From Candidatus Obscuribacter sp. (GTDB lineage: Bacteria; Cyanobacteriota; Vampirovibrionia; Obscuribacterales; Obscuribacteraceae), in assembly GCA_016718315.1 (NCBI GenBank), contig JADKDV010000005.1:248001-312000 (forward strand): a stretch of DNA of 64,000 bases, given 5' to 3'. Of this stretch, positions 1 to 9,280 are shown piece after piece. How positions within the stretch are numbered: the first letter of the stretch is position 1; each line of letters opens with the position of its first letter. The notes below the pieces were generated by a model. That model saw only the letters and a list, made by a program, of their open reading frames with translations. It was not told where the DNA came from and ran no database searches. The position numbers and the translations under genes are program-made.

Positions 1-960
1 TTTGAGGGCCTGAGGCAATAGTAAAAACCAGGGTGCTAGCCCATAGGCCAGCACTGGTAGATAATATAGCCAGTCGCTTTTAGCACTGCCCGGTAGATAA
101 AAACCAGTGTAATTGGGATACTGCCCCAGTCCTTTGAGATAAGTCGGTCCGGCAAAATAAAAAACTGGCAGGGTGCAAAGTATCAGTAGTGCTATGCCTT
201 GAGCCGGTGCCAGGCGCATCAGCCAGTATTTGAGCTGACTCAGTTTGACTTTTGTGGCGACAAAAAACAATGACAGAGCAATGGCGTATAGTGCCAGAGC
301 TACAGGGCCGCGGCAAAGTATTGCCAGGGCAAGAGCTATCCAGAGCAAGAGCCAGATATGTTTGACGCGGGCAAAAATCGCCAGAGCTGTAGCGTAGAGA
401 GCTAGATCCAGGCAAAGCGCAAAGCTCAATGAAGTGGTGTCAGTCTTTGTACTGACTAAAAGTAAAGGTGCCGAGACGGTCATTAGTGCGGCTGTCAGCG
501 CGGACTCTCGGTCCACCAGTCGCTTTGTCGTCAGATAGGTGGAGAAGACCAGCAGTGCTGCCACTATGGCAAATGGCAGCCTTGCTGTCAGCGCTCCCGG
601 AGCGCTCAATTGATAGCTCAGGGCCACGAGCCAGCTTGGCAGGACAAAACTGTGGCTGTCGATTTGATAATTGCAGTAGGGCGCAAAATAGTTTTTGAGC
701 AGTAGCATCTGCCGAGCAGATTCGCTGTTTATTGTTTCGCCTGGATCTATAAGGCTGTAGCCAGTCAGTTGATTAAAATATATGCCTGCCACTGTCAGCA
801 CTAAAAGCAGCCAGGGCAGCCATGGTCGCTCTACAGCGTTAGTATTGCTGTCAGGTCCAGACATGGCATCAGCCGACTTTGTATTGGTCGGCTGATTTTG
901 AGATGTAGATTCAGTCTGTTCTGCAGTCTGATTGTTAGTGCGTTTTTTCTTCTTCGCCAT
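1..960 (-). CDS. ArnT/PMT-like membrane glycosyltransferase (N-terminal part, cut by window edge)
   Basis: The frame is open from an ATG at 960 to the window edge, about 320 residues. A Lys-rich, low-complexity cytoplasmic head of about 50 residues precedes the first membrane helix (PWLPWLLLVLTVAGIYF). A luminal DPGET motif follows, in the place of the acidic DxE motif of the GT39/ArnT family. At least six further hydrophobic helices can be read. Family members transfer a sugar from a polyprenyl-phosphate donor to lipid or protein outside the membrane. No clear ribosome binding site precedes the ATG. The gene 47 bases upstream is on the same strand and may be co-transcribed. Substrate unknown. 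Confidence 0.75.
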   Translation of the reverse strand, partial: MAKKKKRTNNQTAEQTESTSQNQPTNTKSADAMSGPDSNTNAVERPWLPWLLLVLTVAGIYFNQLTGYSLIDPGETINSESARQMLLLKNYFAPYCNYQIDSHSFVLPSWLVALSYQLSAPGALTARLPFAIVAALLVFSTYLTTKRLVDRESALTAALMTVSAPLLLVSTKTDTTSLSFALCLDLALYATALAIFARVKHIWLLLWIALALAILCRGPVALALYAIALSLFFVATKVKLSQLKYWLMRLAPAQGIALLILCTLPVFYFAGPTYLKGLGQYPNYTGFYLPGSAKSDWLYYLPVLAYGLAPWFLLLPQALK

Positions 961-1007
961 AATATGCTCGGCGCGATTTTAGCACTTCCTGCTGGGTTTT
1001 GCTTATC

Positions 1008-1385
1008 TCAGACCAGGTCCGGTGGTCTCAGGTGTTGCATCGCTGGTGGTGTCACTAGTGGTCTTTTGCCCTCACGGTCCATCTCTAGAGCCCAGGCTAT
1101 TTCGATGCATATAAATAGTGCCAGACTGCACCACAAGCAGCGTTTTTTGTTCTCGCGGGACCAGTCAATCTCTTTGCCGATATAGGTATATGGTGGTCCC
1201 CAGCTTTTGCGGCCGCTCATTTTGAGGATGATTGAGAGTAGCTCCTCAAGCAGCTGATACAGTTCGACTAGTGCTGGAGAGGCATCGGGCGGTAGTGGTG
1301 ATGGTTTTGGCTCTGGTGGAGCTTTTTTGCTGGGGGCAAAGTGGCTTGAGCTGGTCATAGCCTGGGCTTGTGTTGAGTCGGTCAT
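1008..1385 (-). CDS. Hypothetical 125-aa protein with one hydrophobic segment
   Basis: I chose the ATG at 1385 because AAGGAGATC lies just before it; an ATG 13 codons further upstream has no such site. The N-terminal third is Pro/Ser/Lys-rich and probably disordered. A helical stretch (VELYQLLEELLSIILKM) follows. A Cys-rich hydrophobic segment near residue 90 (CLWCSLALFICIEIAWAL) could be a membrane anchor. No family recognised. It lies directly upstream of the glycosyltransferase on the same strand, so a shared transcript is possible. Confidence 0.55.
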   Translation of the reverse strand: MTDSTQAQAMTSSSHFAPSKKAPPEPKPSPLPPDASPALVELYQLLEELLSIILKMSGRKSWGPPYTYIGKEIDWSRENKKRCLWCSLALFICIEIAWALEMDREGKRPLVTPPAMQHLRPPDLV

Positions 1386-1514
1386 TTCCGATCTCCTTAA
1401 GACTTTGGGTTTAAAACTTTGCATTAAGCCGGTTTGGTGTCAGGCACATAAAGTCGCCTACCGGTCACTTAATTGTAAGCCCAGTCTCTTTCATGTCAAT
1501 AGCAAATTTGGTGG

Positions 1515-2021
1515 TTAGACCTGATCTGCTGGAGTTATATTGGCTACGATTTGCTGCCTTGTGCGGTACGAAACACCGCGGAATATGGCGATTTTTTCCA
1601 TGTGCTGGTTGGATACGACCACGTCATAAACACCGGTTTTGCCGTTTAGCACTTGCTCTTGAGCAATAGCAACGAGATTGTCGCCGACTCTGGCTGGTGC
1701 GCTGTAGGTGATCGAGCAGTTGAGTGCCAGGGTGCGCTGGTTGCGGGAGTTGCAGGCAAAGGCAAAGGCTGTGTCTGCCAGGCTGAAAGTGACTCCACCG
1801 TGACAAATGCCAAGACCGTTGACCATGTCATCGCGTACCACCAGAGATAGCTCAGCGTAGCCCGGGCTGACTTGCAAAACTTGCATGCCGAGGTACTGTG
1901 AATGCTTGTCGAGGCGATGCATCTCGCCTGCCACAGCTTGAGCTAGATTGAGGTTTTTGCCGGGAATATCGTTTTTCAAGTGGTTTACCTGGTGCTTTGA
2001 ATAATCTATACCGCACCCCAT
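1515..2021 (-). CDS. PaaI-type hotdog-fold thioesterase
   Basis: 168 residues. The central HGGVTFSLADTAFAFACN segment matches the hot-dog thioesterase signature of PaaI/YbgC-like enzymes: the HGG turn followed by the long hot-dog helix. The following strand (LNCSITYSAPARVGDNL) also fits. PaaI proteins hydrolyse aryl- or acyl-CoA thioesters in the cytoplasm. PaaI is usually about 140 residues, so the first 25-30 residues here may be extra, or translation may start at the internal Met near 1922. There is no phenylacetate operon nearby, so the physiological acyl-CoA is unknown. Confidence 0.8.
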   Translation of the reverse strand: MGCGIDYSKHQVNHLKNDIPGKNLNLAQAVAGEMHRLDKHSQYLGMQVLQVSPGYAELSLVVRDDMVNGLGICHGGVTFSLADTAFAFACNSRNQRTLALNCSITYSAPARVGDNLVAIAQEQVLNGKTGVYDVVVSNQHMEKIAIFRGVSYRTRQQIVANITPADQV

Positions 2022-2233
2022 ATTTTACAAAAAAAGCGGCGTTCTGGGAAAAATTGACAAGAATGTAAGCCGCAATACAGACAAAAAATCTGGATAAGTG
2101 TTAACTGAGGTTGGCTGGGCTTTTCTGGCTACGGAGTTGATCCGTTTTACTTACTACCTCCTGGACTAGTTCCACAACCTTACAGGTTGACCACTGGCGC
2201 GTTTGCGCTCATTGGTCAGCCGAGGAGTTGCCC

Positions 2234-2704
2234 GTGTTTAATACCAAAGAAGAAAGCGGCTGCTTAGTAGTCGAAAGCAGTTTGAAATTTTTGTCCATGC
2301 CGCTACAGATTGCCGGTACTGGCTTGTTGTTTGCCAGTCTGATGATACTTCCTGTATTTAACGCCTTGATTGGTCTGGCTTTTGCTCTAGCGGGTGCAGC
2401 CCTACTTGCCTCAGGCTTTAAGCTGCAACGCTCGCGTGAATTTGTCTTTGATCCCTACCTCAAACGCGTTTTTTGGAAGCACTGCGAAGGCTCAGGCAGC
2501 CATGAAGGCAGTGTTGCCTTTAGTGAAATCAGTCATGTGCTAATTGACTGCAACCCGCACACTCCAGAAGAAGCAGGTTTGTCTCTATTAGTTGGCAACG
2601 AAAAAATGCCAGTGTTGGGTGAACTCAAGGCAGTAGATCCTTCTAAGCGCCAGGATATGGAAAAACTGGCGGAGAGAATCAAGGGAATCGTTGGTGCTTA
2701 CTAG
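2234..2704 (+). CDS. Hypothetical small membrane protein with two helices
   Basis: About 156 residues. I chose the GTG at 2234 because GAGGAG lies six bases upstream; a TTG two codons earlier overlaps that site. Two adjacent hydrophobic helices (about residues 23-60) form a hairpin in the membrane. A soluble, strand-rich region follows, containing FVFDPYLKRVFWKH, which resembles the post-helix strand of small bacterial PH-like or DUF-type membrane proteins. Family not recognised. Divergent from the thioesterase gene. Confidence 0.6.
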   Translation: MFNTKEESGCLVVESSLKFLSMPLQIAGTGLLFASLMILPVFNALIGLAFALAGAALLASGFKLQRSREFVFDPYLKRVFWKHCEGSGSHEGSVAFSEISHVLIDCNPHTPEEAGLSLLVGNEKMPVLGELKAVDPSKRQDMEKLAERIKGIVGAY

Positions 2705-2786
2705 TCTTGTCAAGATGATTGGCTGGGCGCCGACTGGGTAAGAAGTAAGGAGGTATCCGAAGCCACTTCTTGTTCGGTGAGGTTTT

Positions 2787-3746
2787 ATGTCCAAGTTTAA
2801 TGCCGGCGAAAAAGACTATAGAAATGACCAGTCAGACTTTGGGCGCACACTTGATTCGCTCGATGGCACAGAAACTCCGCCACTGACTAATGATCAATTG
2901 GCCGGGTACCGTGCCGGGGACTTCAATAATCTTGCTTGCGGCATTGAGAGAGGTGATGGTGCTGCCCGTTCTTCTTTGATTGGTTCTGTTGAGGAGGCTA
3001 ATTCTCAGGGACTACTCGAAAAGTCTTTGAACAATCTCGAACAGTCCGGTACTGCCAAGGTGGTGCGTGATCAATTTGGTCAGCCCAAAGAGATAGTGAT
3101 CGATCCCAGTTGTGGTCCATATGACAGGGGCACGACAACAAAACTGGAGCTTGGCGTTACTGGTGAGGTCAAAGTTGATGGCCGTGACAGCAAGAGTGCT
3201 GATGCCGAGAGGACTGAGAGTGCTCGTCAGTATAGTGATGCCATGGTGGAAAATAGCTTTTTGCGCAAAGGCGAAAAACCACTGAACGCTGAGCAAAAGG
3301 AGCAGACCAGAGCCCTCAATCATGCCATCTTGGACGGAGATCCTCAAAAGCTTAGTGAAGCTGTCAAATCAATTTTGAAAAATCCAGAGAACGCCGAACG
3401 CATACTGAGCGAGCACGATAAGTCTTTTGGCGTTTATGCCGCGCGGCTTACCGAAGGCAAAAGTCCCAGTGTAGAACTCGGCGACTATGATCATCGGATT
3501 GTAGTTGACCGAGACGGCAAAGTTACCACTACTAAGTCTTACGGTGATCAGGCGCCCTTGACCCAATACGAAAGCACGAAGGCTCTCGCCAGTTTTGCTC
3601 AGACTGCATCGCGCAGCATGGTGCAAGCTGCTGATTTGCAAAATGAATATGACAAAAATCGCACAGCTAAAGTCAATACTCCAGCTGGGCGTGCAGCTAA
3701 TTTTGCCAAAGTTGTGCAGGAAATTATCGACTACGACAAAGACTGA
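2787..3746 (+). CDS. Hypothetical acidic soluble protein, 319 aa
   Basis: The start ATG follows GTGAGG. The product is hydrophilic, rich in Asp, Glu, Lys and Ser, with no signal peptide or membrane segment. The first 100 residues look disordered. A helical stretch near residues 165-215 (QKEQTRALNHAILDGDPQKL) resembles a TPR- or ankyrin-like turn but is too weak to name. The C-terminal part is also helical. It is transcribed towards the GlcG-like gene, and only three bases separate the two stops. Function unknown. Confidence 0.65.
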   Translation: MSKFNAGEKDYRNDQSDFGRTLDSLDGTETPPLTNDQLAGYRAGDFNNLACGIERGDGAARSSLIGSVEEANSQGLLEKSLNNLEQSGTAKVVRDQFGQPKEIVIDPSCGPYDRGTTTKLELGVTGEVKVDGRDSKSADAERTESARQYSDAMVENSFLRKGEKPLNAEQKEQTRALNHAILDGDPQKLSEAVKSILKNPENAERILSEHDKSFGVYAARLTEGKSPSVELGDYDHRIVVDRDGKVTTTKSYGDQAPLTQYESTKALASFAQTASRSMVQAADLQNEYDKNRTAKVNTPAGRAANFAKVVQEIIDYDKD

Positions 3747-3749
3747 GCA

Positions 3750-4145
3750 CTAAAACGCTTTAGCGCCAGCCTCAGCAACAGCTTGATCTTGCTCACCTGA
3801 GCCACCGCTAACCCCTATGGCGCCTACAACTTTGCCGTCTTTTTTGAGCGGAATGCCACCAGCAAATATCATAATCTTGCCGTCGTTTGAAGCATGGATG
3901 CCGTAAAACTGACCATTGGGCTGAGCGTGTTCTGCAAGGTCTTTTGTGGCGATATCAAACGCTCTTGCTGTAAATGCCTTTTTGATTGAAATATCAACGC
4001 TGCCCAACCAGGCATTGTCCATACGCACATGAGCTACCAGATTGCCGCCAGCATCTGCTACGGCAATGTTCATTGGCTGTCCGATTTCTGCTGCTTTCTT
4101 TTCGGCAGCGGCAATGACACGGCGGGCGTCTTCGAGTGTGGGCAT
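3750..4145 (-). CDS. GlcG/HbpS family (DUF336) protein
   Basis: 131 residues, the usual length for the family. Recognised from the start (LEDARRVIAAAEKKAAEIG), the strand MNIAVADAGGNLVAHVRMD, the KKAFTARAF segment and the end, where GGIPL, GAIGVSGG and the EQDQAVAEAG helix occur in the typical order. DUF336 proteins include the haem-binding HbpS and the GlcG proteins of glycolate loci. No glc genes are near, so only a small-ligand or haem-binding role can be suggested. AAGGAT lies upstream of the ATG. Confidence 0.88.
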   Translation of the reverse strand: MPTLEDARRVIAAAEKKAAEIGQPMNIAVADAGGNLVAHVRMDNAWLGSVDISIKKAFTARAFDIATKDLAEHAQPNGQFYGIHASNDGKIMIFAGGIPLKKDGKVVGAIGVSGGSGEQDQAVAEAGAKAF

Positions 4146-4520
4146 CTTGGTATCCTTTTTGAGTCAAACCGGTAGTTTAACCGATAGTTTTACTGGTGAA
4201 ATTGAGCACATTTAACTGCCTAGCGCTAGATGCGTCAGGCGCCCTTGTCAGTATGTGAGAGTTAGCTCAGTAGATAAATGCTCATAGAGCTTATTTGTTA
4301 GCTCTATTTAGACAAAGAGCAGTGGTTATACCTACGCCCTGAGGGTGACTATAGGGTGTCAACCCAATCCCTTCCAACTTTAAATCTAATACCGCAGCCA
4401 GGTCTCTTTCAGCATCCGTGTCATTTTGCTAGCAGCTTTTGCTGTTTGGACTTGCTGCGCTCACGGCTTAAAAGCCATCCCTTCAATCAGCCTAAGTGGC
4501 TCAAAATCAGGGGTTCCATC
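4146..4520. other. Gene-free stretch, 375 bp
   Basis: Between the divergent GlcG-like gene and the small membrane gene at 4521. I see no credible reading frame, RNA gene or strong hairpin. Promoters for both flanking genes should lie here, but no clear -35/-10 pair could be picked by eye. Confidence 0.4.
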
Positions 4521-4859
4521 ATGGAACTGATTTCCAATTTCTTCGCGGCTGTAGGCAGCTTCATTGTTGGCCTGGCCATCGTTGTCTCTGCAACTGTCGC
4601 CATCGGCTTTGCTATCGCCTTTGTCGCCTGCCAGGTGATGGAAATATTCAAGCTCAAGAACGACGCCATCGCCAACAATTCCGGACTGCTCGGTGGACTC
4701 TTTGGCTTCGTCTGGAGTCTCGGCGCCATCATCAAAGTCGGTATCGGCTTTGCTTTCTTTAGCTCCATCGGCGTGTTTGTCGTGACGTGCATTGTCGGCT
4801 TTGTGCTCATGCTCGTGGCCGAGAGCCGCCGTCCTGCCCCCAATCCCGAGTTTGACTGA
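4521..4859 (+). CDS. Small Gly/Ile/Val-rich integral membrane protein, 112 aa
   Basis: The ATG at 4521 begins MELISNFFAAVGSF. A longer frame extends upstream but has no ribosome site and an unlike composition. Three hydrophobic helices are evident: about residues 8-38, 55-75 and 80-100. A short basic/acidic tail ends in NPEFD. The family is not recognised. Codon use is G+C-rich like the islands further on and unlike the flanking backbone, and a DUF4870 gene follows 78 bases later in the same style. The pair may be a small separate insertion. Confidence 0.6.
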   Translation: MELISNFFAAVGSFIVGLAIVVSATVAIGFAIAFVACQVMEIFKLKNDAIANNSGLLGGLFGFVWSLGAIIKVGIGFAFFSSIGVFVVTCIVGFVLMLVAESRRPAPNPEFD

Positions 4860-4937
4860 CACTTCGCTCGGCACTGTTTAACTGCCATTGCGGTTTTGCC
4901 GCAGTGGTTTTGCAACCTGTAATCGAAGGATTTTGCT

Positions 4938-5288
4938 ATGCCCAACCAACCCAACTCTCCCTCAAGCGAAGAATGCACCCTGGCAATGATGTGTCACATC
5001 ATCGCCCTGGTGGCCACTTCCTGCCTGCTCAACTGGCTTGTGCCGATTGTGATCATGGCCGCTTCCAATTCGCCGTTCGTCAAGCAGCAGGCCAAAGAGT
5101 CGCTCAATTTCCAAATTAGCGTCATCCTCTGGGCGCTTGTTTCCTGGCTTCTGTGCCTCATCGTTATTGGCATTCCAATGCTGATTGCCGTGGCCGTCGC
5201 CGCCATCGTGCTGCCCATCATCGCCGCCGTCAAGGTCAGCGATGGTATCAGCTACCGCTATCCGCTCACTTTGCGTCTCTTCAAGTAA
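4938..5288 (+). CDS. DUF4870 family membrane protein
   Basis: 116 residues. Matches the DUF4870/TM2-like small membrane family. An N-terminal helix is followed by SPFVKQQAKESLNFQISV, the hallmark loop, then two helices and the closing YRYPLTLRLFK, as in many DUF4870 members. Function unknown for the whole family. AAGGA precedes the ATG. Codon use matches the upstream small membrane gene, suggesting co-transcription. A clear terminator hairpin follows. Confidence 0.85.
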   Translation: MPNQPNSPSSEECTLAMMCHIIALVATSCLLNWLVPIVIMAASNSPFVKQQAKESLNFQISVILWALVSWLLCLIVIGIPMLIAVAVAAIVLPIIAAVKVSDGISYRYPLTLRLFK

Positions 5289-5307
5289 GTCGACGCTTTT
5301 GGCTCGA

Positions 5308-5343
5308 CCGGGACTTGTAGCCTTGATTGGCTATTTGTCCCGG
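5308..5343 (+). terminator. Rho-independent-type terminator after the DUF4870 gene
   Basis: CCGGGAC pairs with GTCCCGG, and an inner TAGCC/GGCTA stem extends the helix. A T-rich tract follows. Confidence 0.7.
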
Positions 5344-5504
5344 TTTGGTTCGTTTCTATTTTGAATTGTAATACTATGTGTAGTAGTAAGATGTTGGGCG
5401 TCTGGACGTCCAAGACTGTGGCAGCCGTTCTTCTAAAACCTGTCTAAGAAGTAGCACTCTTACAAGAGGTAAAATCATCAAGCTAGAGCCAGAGAGTAAA
5501 TATT

Positions 5505-7094
5505 TTGACCGCACATACCGAGAGTCAATCGCAGACAAACCAAGCTAAGGGCGATAGCCAGCTGTTTGAGCCAGGCTTTGTCAAACAGCTCGGTCTTGTG
5601 CTGGGTCTGAGTACTGCCGTTTATCTTTTGCGTGGCTATTTGCTCCAGGGTTTTACCCGGGCCGAGAGTGCCTTTGCCGAAGGCGCCAGAGAGATGATAG
5701 CCAATCATGAGATGTTGGCGCCGGTCTATCAAAAAATCCCGTACTTTGATAAACCCCCGCTCTTTTACTGGCTCACTGTGGGCACTTTTGAAGTATTTGG
5801 CATCAATATGTTGAGTTCACGCGTGATCTCGATTATTGCGGCGATTTTAACCACCATTGTCACTGCCCTTTTTGCCCGCCATCACTTTGGCAAAAAGACG
5901 GCCATAATCAGCGCAATGGTCTTATCTACAGCGATGTGCTACTACGAATTTGCCTCCACATGTATGCCTGATATGTGGCTAACCTTGCTTGAACTCGTGG
6001 TAGGCATTGCCTTTTATCAGAGATTTTTTGGTAGCAGTCAAAAGCACCTCGCCTGGAGCTGCGTAGCCGCTTTATTTGCCGGTCTGGGCTGGATGATCAA
6101 GGGACCTGTTGTTTTGCTCTTTCCTGGCGTTGCAATAGTCCTCCAGATGGTCTTATCGCGTCGCATGCCACGCCTCACTTTTAAAGAAATAGCGATTGGC
6201 AGCGCCATATTTTGGGCTGTGGTTTTGCCCTGGCATGTGGCTATTTATCGTGTTTACGGATTTGAATCACTGAACTGGCTGTATCTCAAAGGCATGCTCG
6301 GTCGCTTCCTTGGTAAGCATGAGCTGTATAACTTTGGTCATGGCTTTAGCTATATGTTTGTCCAGCTTTTATCGGGGTTTTTGCCCTGGACACCATTTAT
6401 GGTGGCAGCGTATTTTTGGTTGATCAAAAAACTGGTCAAGGATAAGTCTCTGGACAGCTCTGCGGCAGAGGCAGGGACAACCGGAGAGCGCGCTTCTGTA
6501 ATTTCTTATTTGCTTATTTGGTCTACTTTTACTGTTGTCTTTTTTGCTCTATCAAGCAGCAACTGGGGGTATTACAATCTGCCTATCTACCCGGCTCTAG
6601 CTGTAGTCACAGCTTTTGCTATCAACCATTTGGGGCAGGTGCGTTTTAAAAAAGCTGAGCTAGCAACCTGGCTGGTATTTGCCCTTACTCTCGCTGGTAC
6701 AGCCGTCTGGTCTGCTACAGCGCTGCCCAATAGAGCCCGCAAAGAAGAGTTTTTATCCCTGGCTCAGGACCTGCAAAAGCTACCTGCCAGCGTACAATTT
6801 TATTGTCACAACGACCTTATCGGGCAGTATTTTTTAATTGACCATGTCACTTTTCAGAGTAATCGCATCCCTGATTATTGTGATCAAGCACAGCTTGTAG
6901 AGAGGCTCAAGCAGCCAGCTCCAGCATACTTTTTGATGCCAGAGCCGGATTTAATTCAGCTTGAGCCTGACGTCAGGGCCAAACTAAAAGTACTCAAGTC
7001 AGTCAAGTTTGACTTTGTCAAATTTCCCAATTGTAAGCTAGTCCCTCTGGGCAACGGAGTCCTGGTACAGGTTGTACTGGTAAGCAAGGACTGA
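5505..7094 (+). CDS. ArnT-like dolichyl/undecaprenyl-phosphate-mannose glycosyltransferase
   Basis: 529 residues with about ten to twelve membrane helices. After the first helix comes RAESAFAEGAREMI, corresponding to the DE-R-YAE-AREM motif of ArnT-type GT83 enzymes, although the usual leading Asp is replaced. PYFDKPPLFYWL is the next conserved family motif. These enzymes move a sugar from a polyprenyl-phosphate carrier onto lipid A or other surface acceptors. A TTG start at 5505 is required, because the first ATG would remove the first helix and catalytic loop. It is a second such enzyme besides the one at the window start. Confidence 0.85.
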   Translation: MTAHTESQSQTNQAKGDSQLFEPGFVKQLGLVLGLSTAVYLLRGYLLQGFTRAESAFAEGAREMIANHEMLAPVYQKIPYFDKPPLFYWLTVGTFEVFGINMLSSRVISIIAAILTTIVTALFARHHFGKKTAIISAMVLSTAMCYYEFASTCMPDMWLTLLELVVGIAFYQRFFGSSQKHLAWSCVAALFAGLGWMIKGPVVLLFPGVAIVLQMVLSRRMPRLTFKEIAIGSAIFWAVVLPWHVAIYRVYGFESLNWLYLKGMLGRFLGKHELYNFGHGFSYMFVQLLSGFLPWTPFMVAAYFWLIKKLVKDKSLDSSAAEAGTTGERASVISYLLIWSTFTVVFFALSSSNWGYYNLPIYPALAVVTAFAINHLGQVRFKKAELATWLVFALTLAGTAVWSATALPNRARKEEFLSLAQDLQKLPASVQFYCHNDLIGQYFLIDHVTFQSNRIPDYCDQAQLVERLKQPAPAYFLMPEPDLIQLEPDVRAKLKVLKSVKFDFVKFPNCKLVPLGNGVLVQVVLVSKD

Positions 7095-9212
7095 TTATTG
7101 TAGTTGTCCGCTCGTCTTTACTTTGATACTGCAGTGGTTGAGCGCTTTTTTTAAGTCTGCGATTGTGGCATCATCGTAAAACTTATGAGTTAAGGTCAGC
7201 GAACCCAACTTTTTGAATTTTTTTAGACAGTCTGGACTGACATTACAGCCCTCAATTGCAAGATAGGTCAGGTGCGGCAAGCGCTGCAGGACGGTAATGC
7301 CGCGCTCACCAAAGTTGTTAAAGGATAACTTGAGAGTTGTCAGTGTATCAATCTCGGCAAGTTGTTCTAGATCGGCGTCAGTGAGCCGACAATAGGACAT
7401 ATCTAACTCTTTGAGCATCCTTTGAGGTGCCCCTTTGATTTTGGCAATAACTGGGCTTATGCCGCGGACATCCTGTACAGCTAATGTACAGAGTTGGTCC
7501 AGTCTATCCAGCTTCAACAGGTAATCTGCTGACACTGGGCTGCCTTGTAGCTGCAGGCCCTCCAGTAATTTGAATTTATTGATAGCTTCTATTATTTCTT
7601 TGGTGATTTCTGTATTGGCAATTGTTAGTTCTCTTAATTGAGTTAGCCTGACTAAGTGAACGAGCGTGTTGCTATTAATGTCGGCTGCCAGACTGTCAAT
7701 TTCTATTTTGGTTAAATCGTCTGGTCTGAACGGATCCAATAACTCTGGATTGCTCAAAAGATTGACACTGCCTTTTATGGTCAGCATCAAGTGAGGTGGC
7801 GCATTAACCACTCCCTGAGCTTCTTTGGGCTTCCAGAAAGATTCTGGAGATGTGAGCTTACCCAGGCTGACGTTTTGGGGGAAACGAAAGGTCCTGGAAC
7901 CATCGGCATTGATGGTTGAGTAATATTGCTTGCTGGTAATTATCGAAGGATTGCTTTTGGTAAGTTGCCCTGGATCTGGAAGTGGGTTAGAGAAGACCCG
8001 GGGGCTTTTATGTTGTTTTTCACGAGATGCGTTTATGACAAAGGACAAACTTAAGCCAAGTCCTACCAGTGCTACTATGGATAGTGTCACGATAAGTCTT
8101 TTGGGACTTAGGATTGTCTCTCCGTTATCCTGGGATTGAGCACTTGCAGCGGCATGAGACCGTGGCTTTCTCACCTGTCCGCTAAGTCCTGGTGCAAGAC
8201 TCTGAGTCATTTGTATTTGTTGTAGTGCGCTGGCTAACTCTGCTCCTGACTGATAGCGCTCACTTAAGTCCTTGGCCAGCATGTGAGAGAGCACTGTGTT
8301 GAGGCGCTTGCCCTCAGTAGATGTGATGATGTGCGCTGGTAGCGGTGGGGCTGGGGTGGTGATGTGCATTTGCATTGTCAGCATGGCATTGGTGCCGCGA
8401 AACGGTGTTGAGCCAGTGACAGCTTCGTAAAGGGCACAGCCACAGCTGTAAATATCAGATTGCACTGTTACTTTGCTGCCGAGGGCTTGTTCTGGAGCCA
8501 TATAAAGTGGGCTGCCAAAGATAAGACCTGTACTGGTTAGCTGTTTGCTTTCGGGCGCAGATGAGCCAATCAGTTTGGCAATACCAAAGTCTACGATTTT
8601 GACTGTAAAGCGGTCATCTTTGCCGGTTGCCAAAAATATGTTTGCTGGTTTGATATCGCGGTGGATTATGCCGAGGCTGGCAGCATAATCAAGGGCTCTG
8701 GCAACATCAATAAAAATCTCTACAGCTTCACTGACATCTAACGGACCGGTCCTCTCCAGGCGCTCATCCAGAGACTCGCCCTGTAAAAGCTCCATGGCAT
8801 AGTACGGTGTACCATATTTGCCCCAGGTGCCAAAGTCAAAAATTTGCACAATGTTTTGATGTTGCAGGCGAGCTATAGAGCGCGCTTCTCGCTCAAATCT
8901 CAGGGCGGCGTCAGGTTCTATGGCTTCGTTATTAAATGTCTTGAGAGCCATTTCTTTATCTAAGAGCTTGTGTTTGACGCGGTAGACAACGCCCATGCCT
9001 CCACGTCCTAGCTCGGCCAGGATCTCAAATTTGTCATCCAGCACAGTGCCTGTCTTTAGCGTCTCGCTGGCGTCAGCCCAGGTTTGCTCGACAACCACTT
9101 CTCCAGCCATGGTGTAAGTGCGCGATAGGTTTTGGCTTTGTTGTCTTTGATCGTCCATTGTGGCCTGACATTTTACCCATGAGATAACTCTACACATAAT
9201 AGTATTAGTCAT
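7095..9212 (-). CDS. Membrane-anchored Ser/Thr protein kinase with C-terminal leucine-rich repeats
   Basis: 705 residues. An N-terminal Hanks-type kinase domain begins near residue 60: glycine loop GRGGMG, lysine in MALKTF, catalytic HRDIKPANI, DFGIAKL, APEQ, and SDIYSCGCALYE. It is followed by a basic linker, one membrane helix near residue 375 (IVTLSIVALVGLGLSLSFVI) and a C-terminal region of leucine-rich repeats (LRELTIANTEI, LKELDMSYCRLTD, LTTLKLSFNNFG). The kinase is therefore cytoplasmic and the repeats probably face outward as a sensor. The start is uncertain: ATGs at 9158 and 9110 are also possible and none has a clear ribosome site. Divergent from a paralogous kinase. Confidence 0.88.
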   Translation of the reverse strand: MTNTIMCRVISWVKCQATMDDQRQQSQNLSRTYTMAGEVVVEQTWADASETLKTGTVLDDKFEILAELGRGGMGVVYRVKHKLLDKEMALKTFNNEAIEPDAALRFEREARSIARLQHQNIVQIFDFGTWGKYGTPYYAMELLQGESLDERLERTGPLDVSEAVEIFIDVARALDYAASLGIIHRDIKPANIFLATGKDDRFTVKIVDFGIAKLIGSSAPESKQLTSTGLIFGSPLYMAPEQALGSKVTVQSDIYSCGCALYEAVTGSTPFRGTNAMLTMQMHITTPAPPLPAHIITSTEGKRLNTVLSHMLAKDLSERYQSGAELASALQQIQMTQSLAPGLSGQVRKPRSHAAASAQSQDNGETILSPKRLIVTLSIVALVGLGLSLSFVINASREKQHKSPRVFSNPLPDPGQLTKSNPSIITSKQYYSTINADGSRTFRFPQNVSLGKLTSPESFWKPKEAQGVVNAPPHLMLTIKGSVNLLSNPELLDPFRPDDLTKIEIDSLAADINSNTLVHLVRLTQLRELTIANTEITKEIIEAINKFKLLEGLQLQGSPVSADYLLKLDRLDQLCTLAVQDVRGISPVIAKIKGAPQRMLKELDMSYCRLTDADLEQLAEIDTLTTLKLSFNNFGERGITVLQRLPHLTYLAIEGCNVSPDCLKKFKKLGSLTLTHKFYDDATIADLKKALNHCSIKVKTSGQLQ

Positions 9213-9280
9213 ACAGTTTTTGTGCTTTATGCCTCTGGCAATTGGGCATATTATCAGGGCTTGTTTCTATTTGGTAAGTT

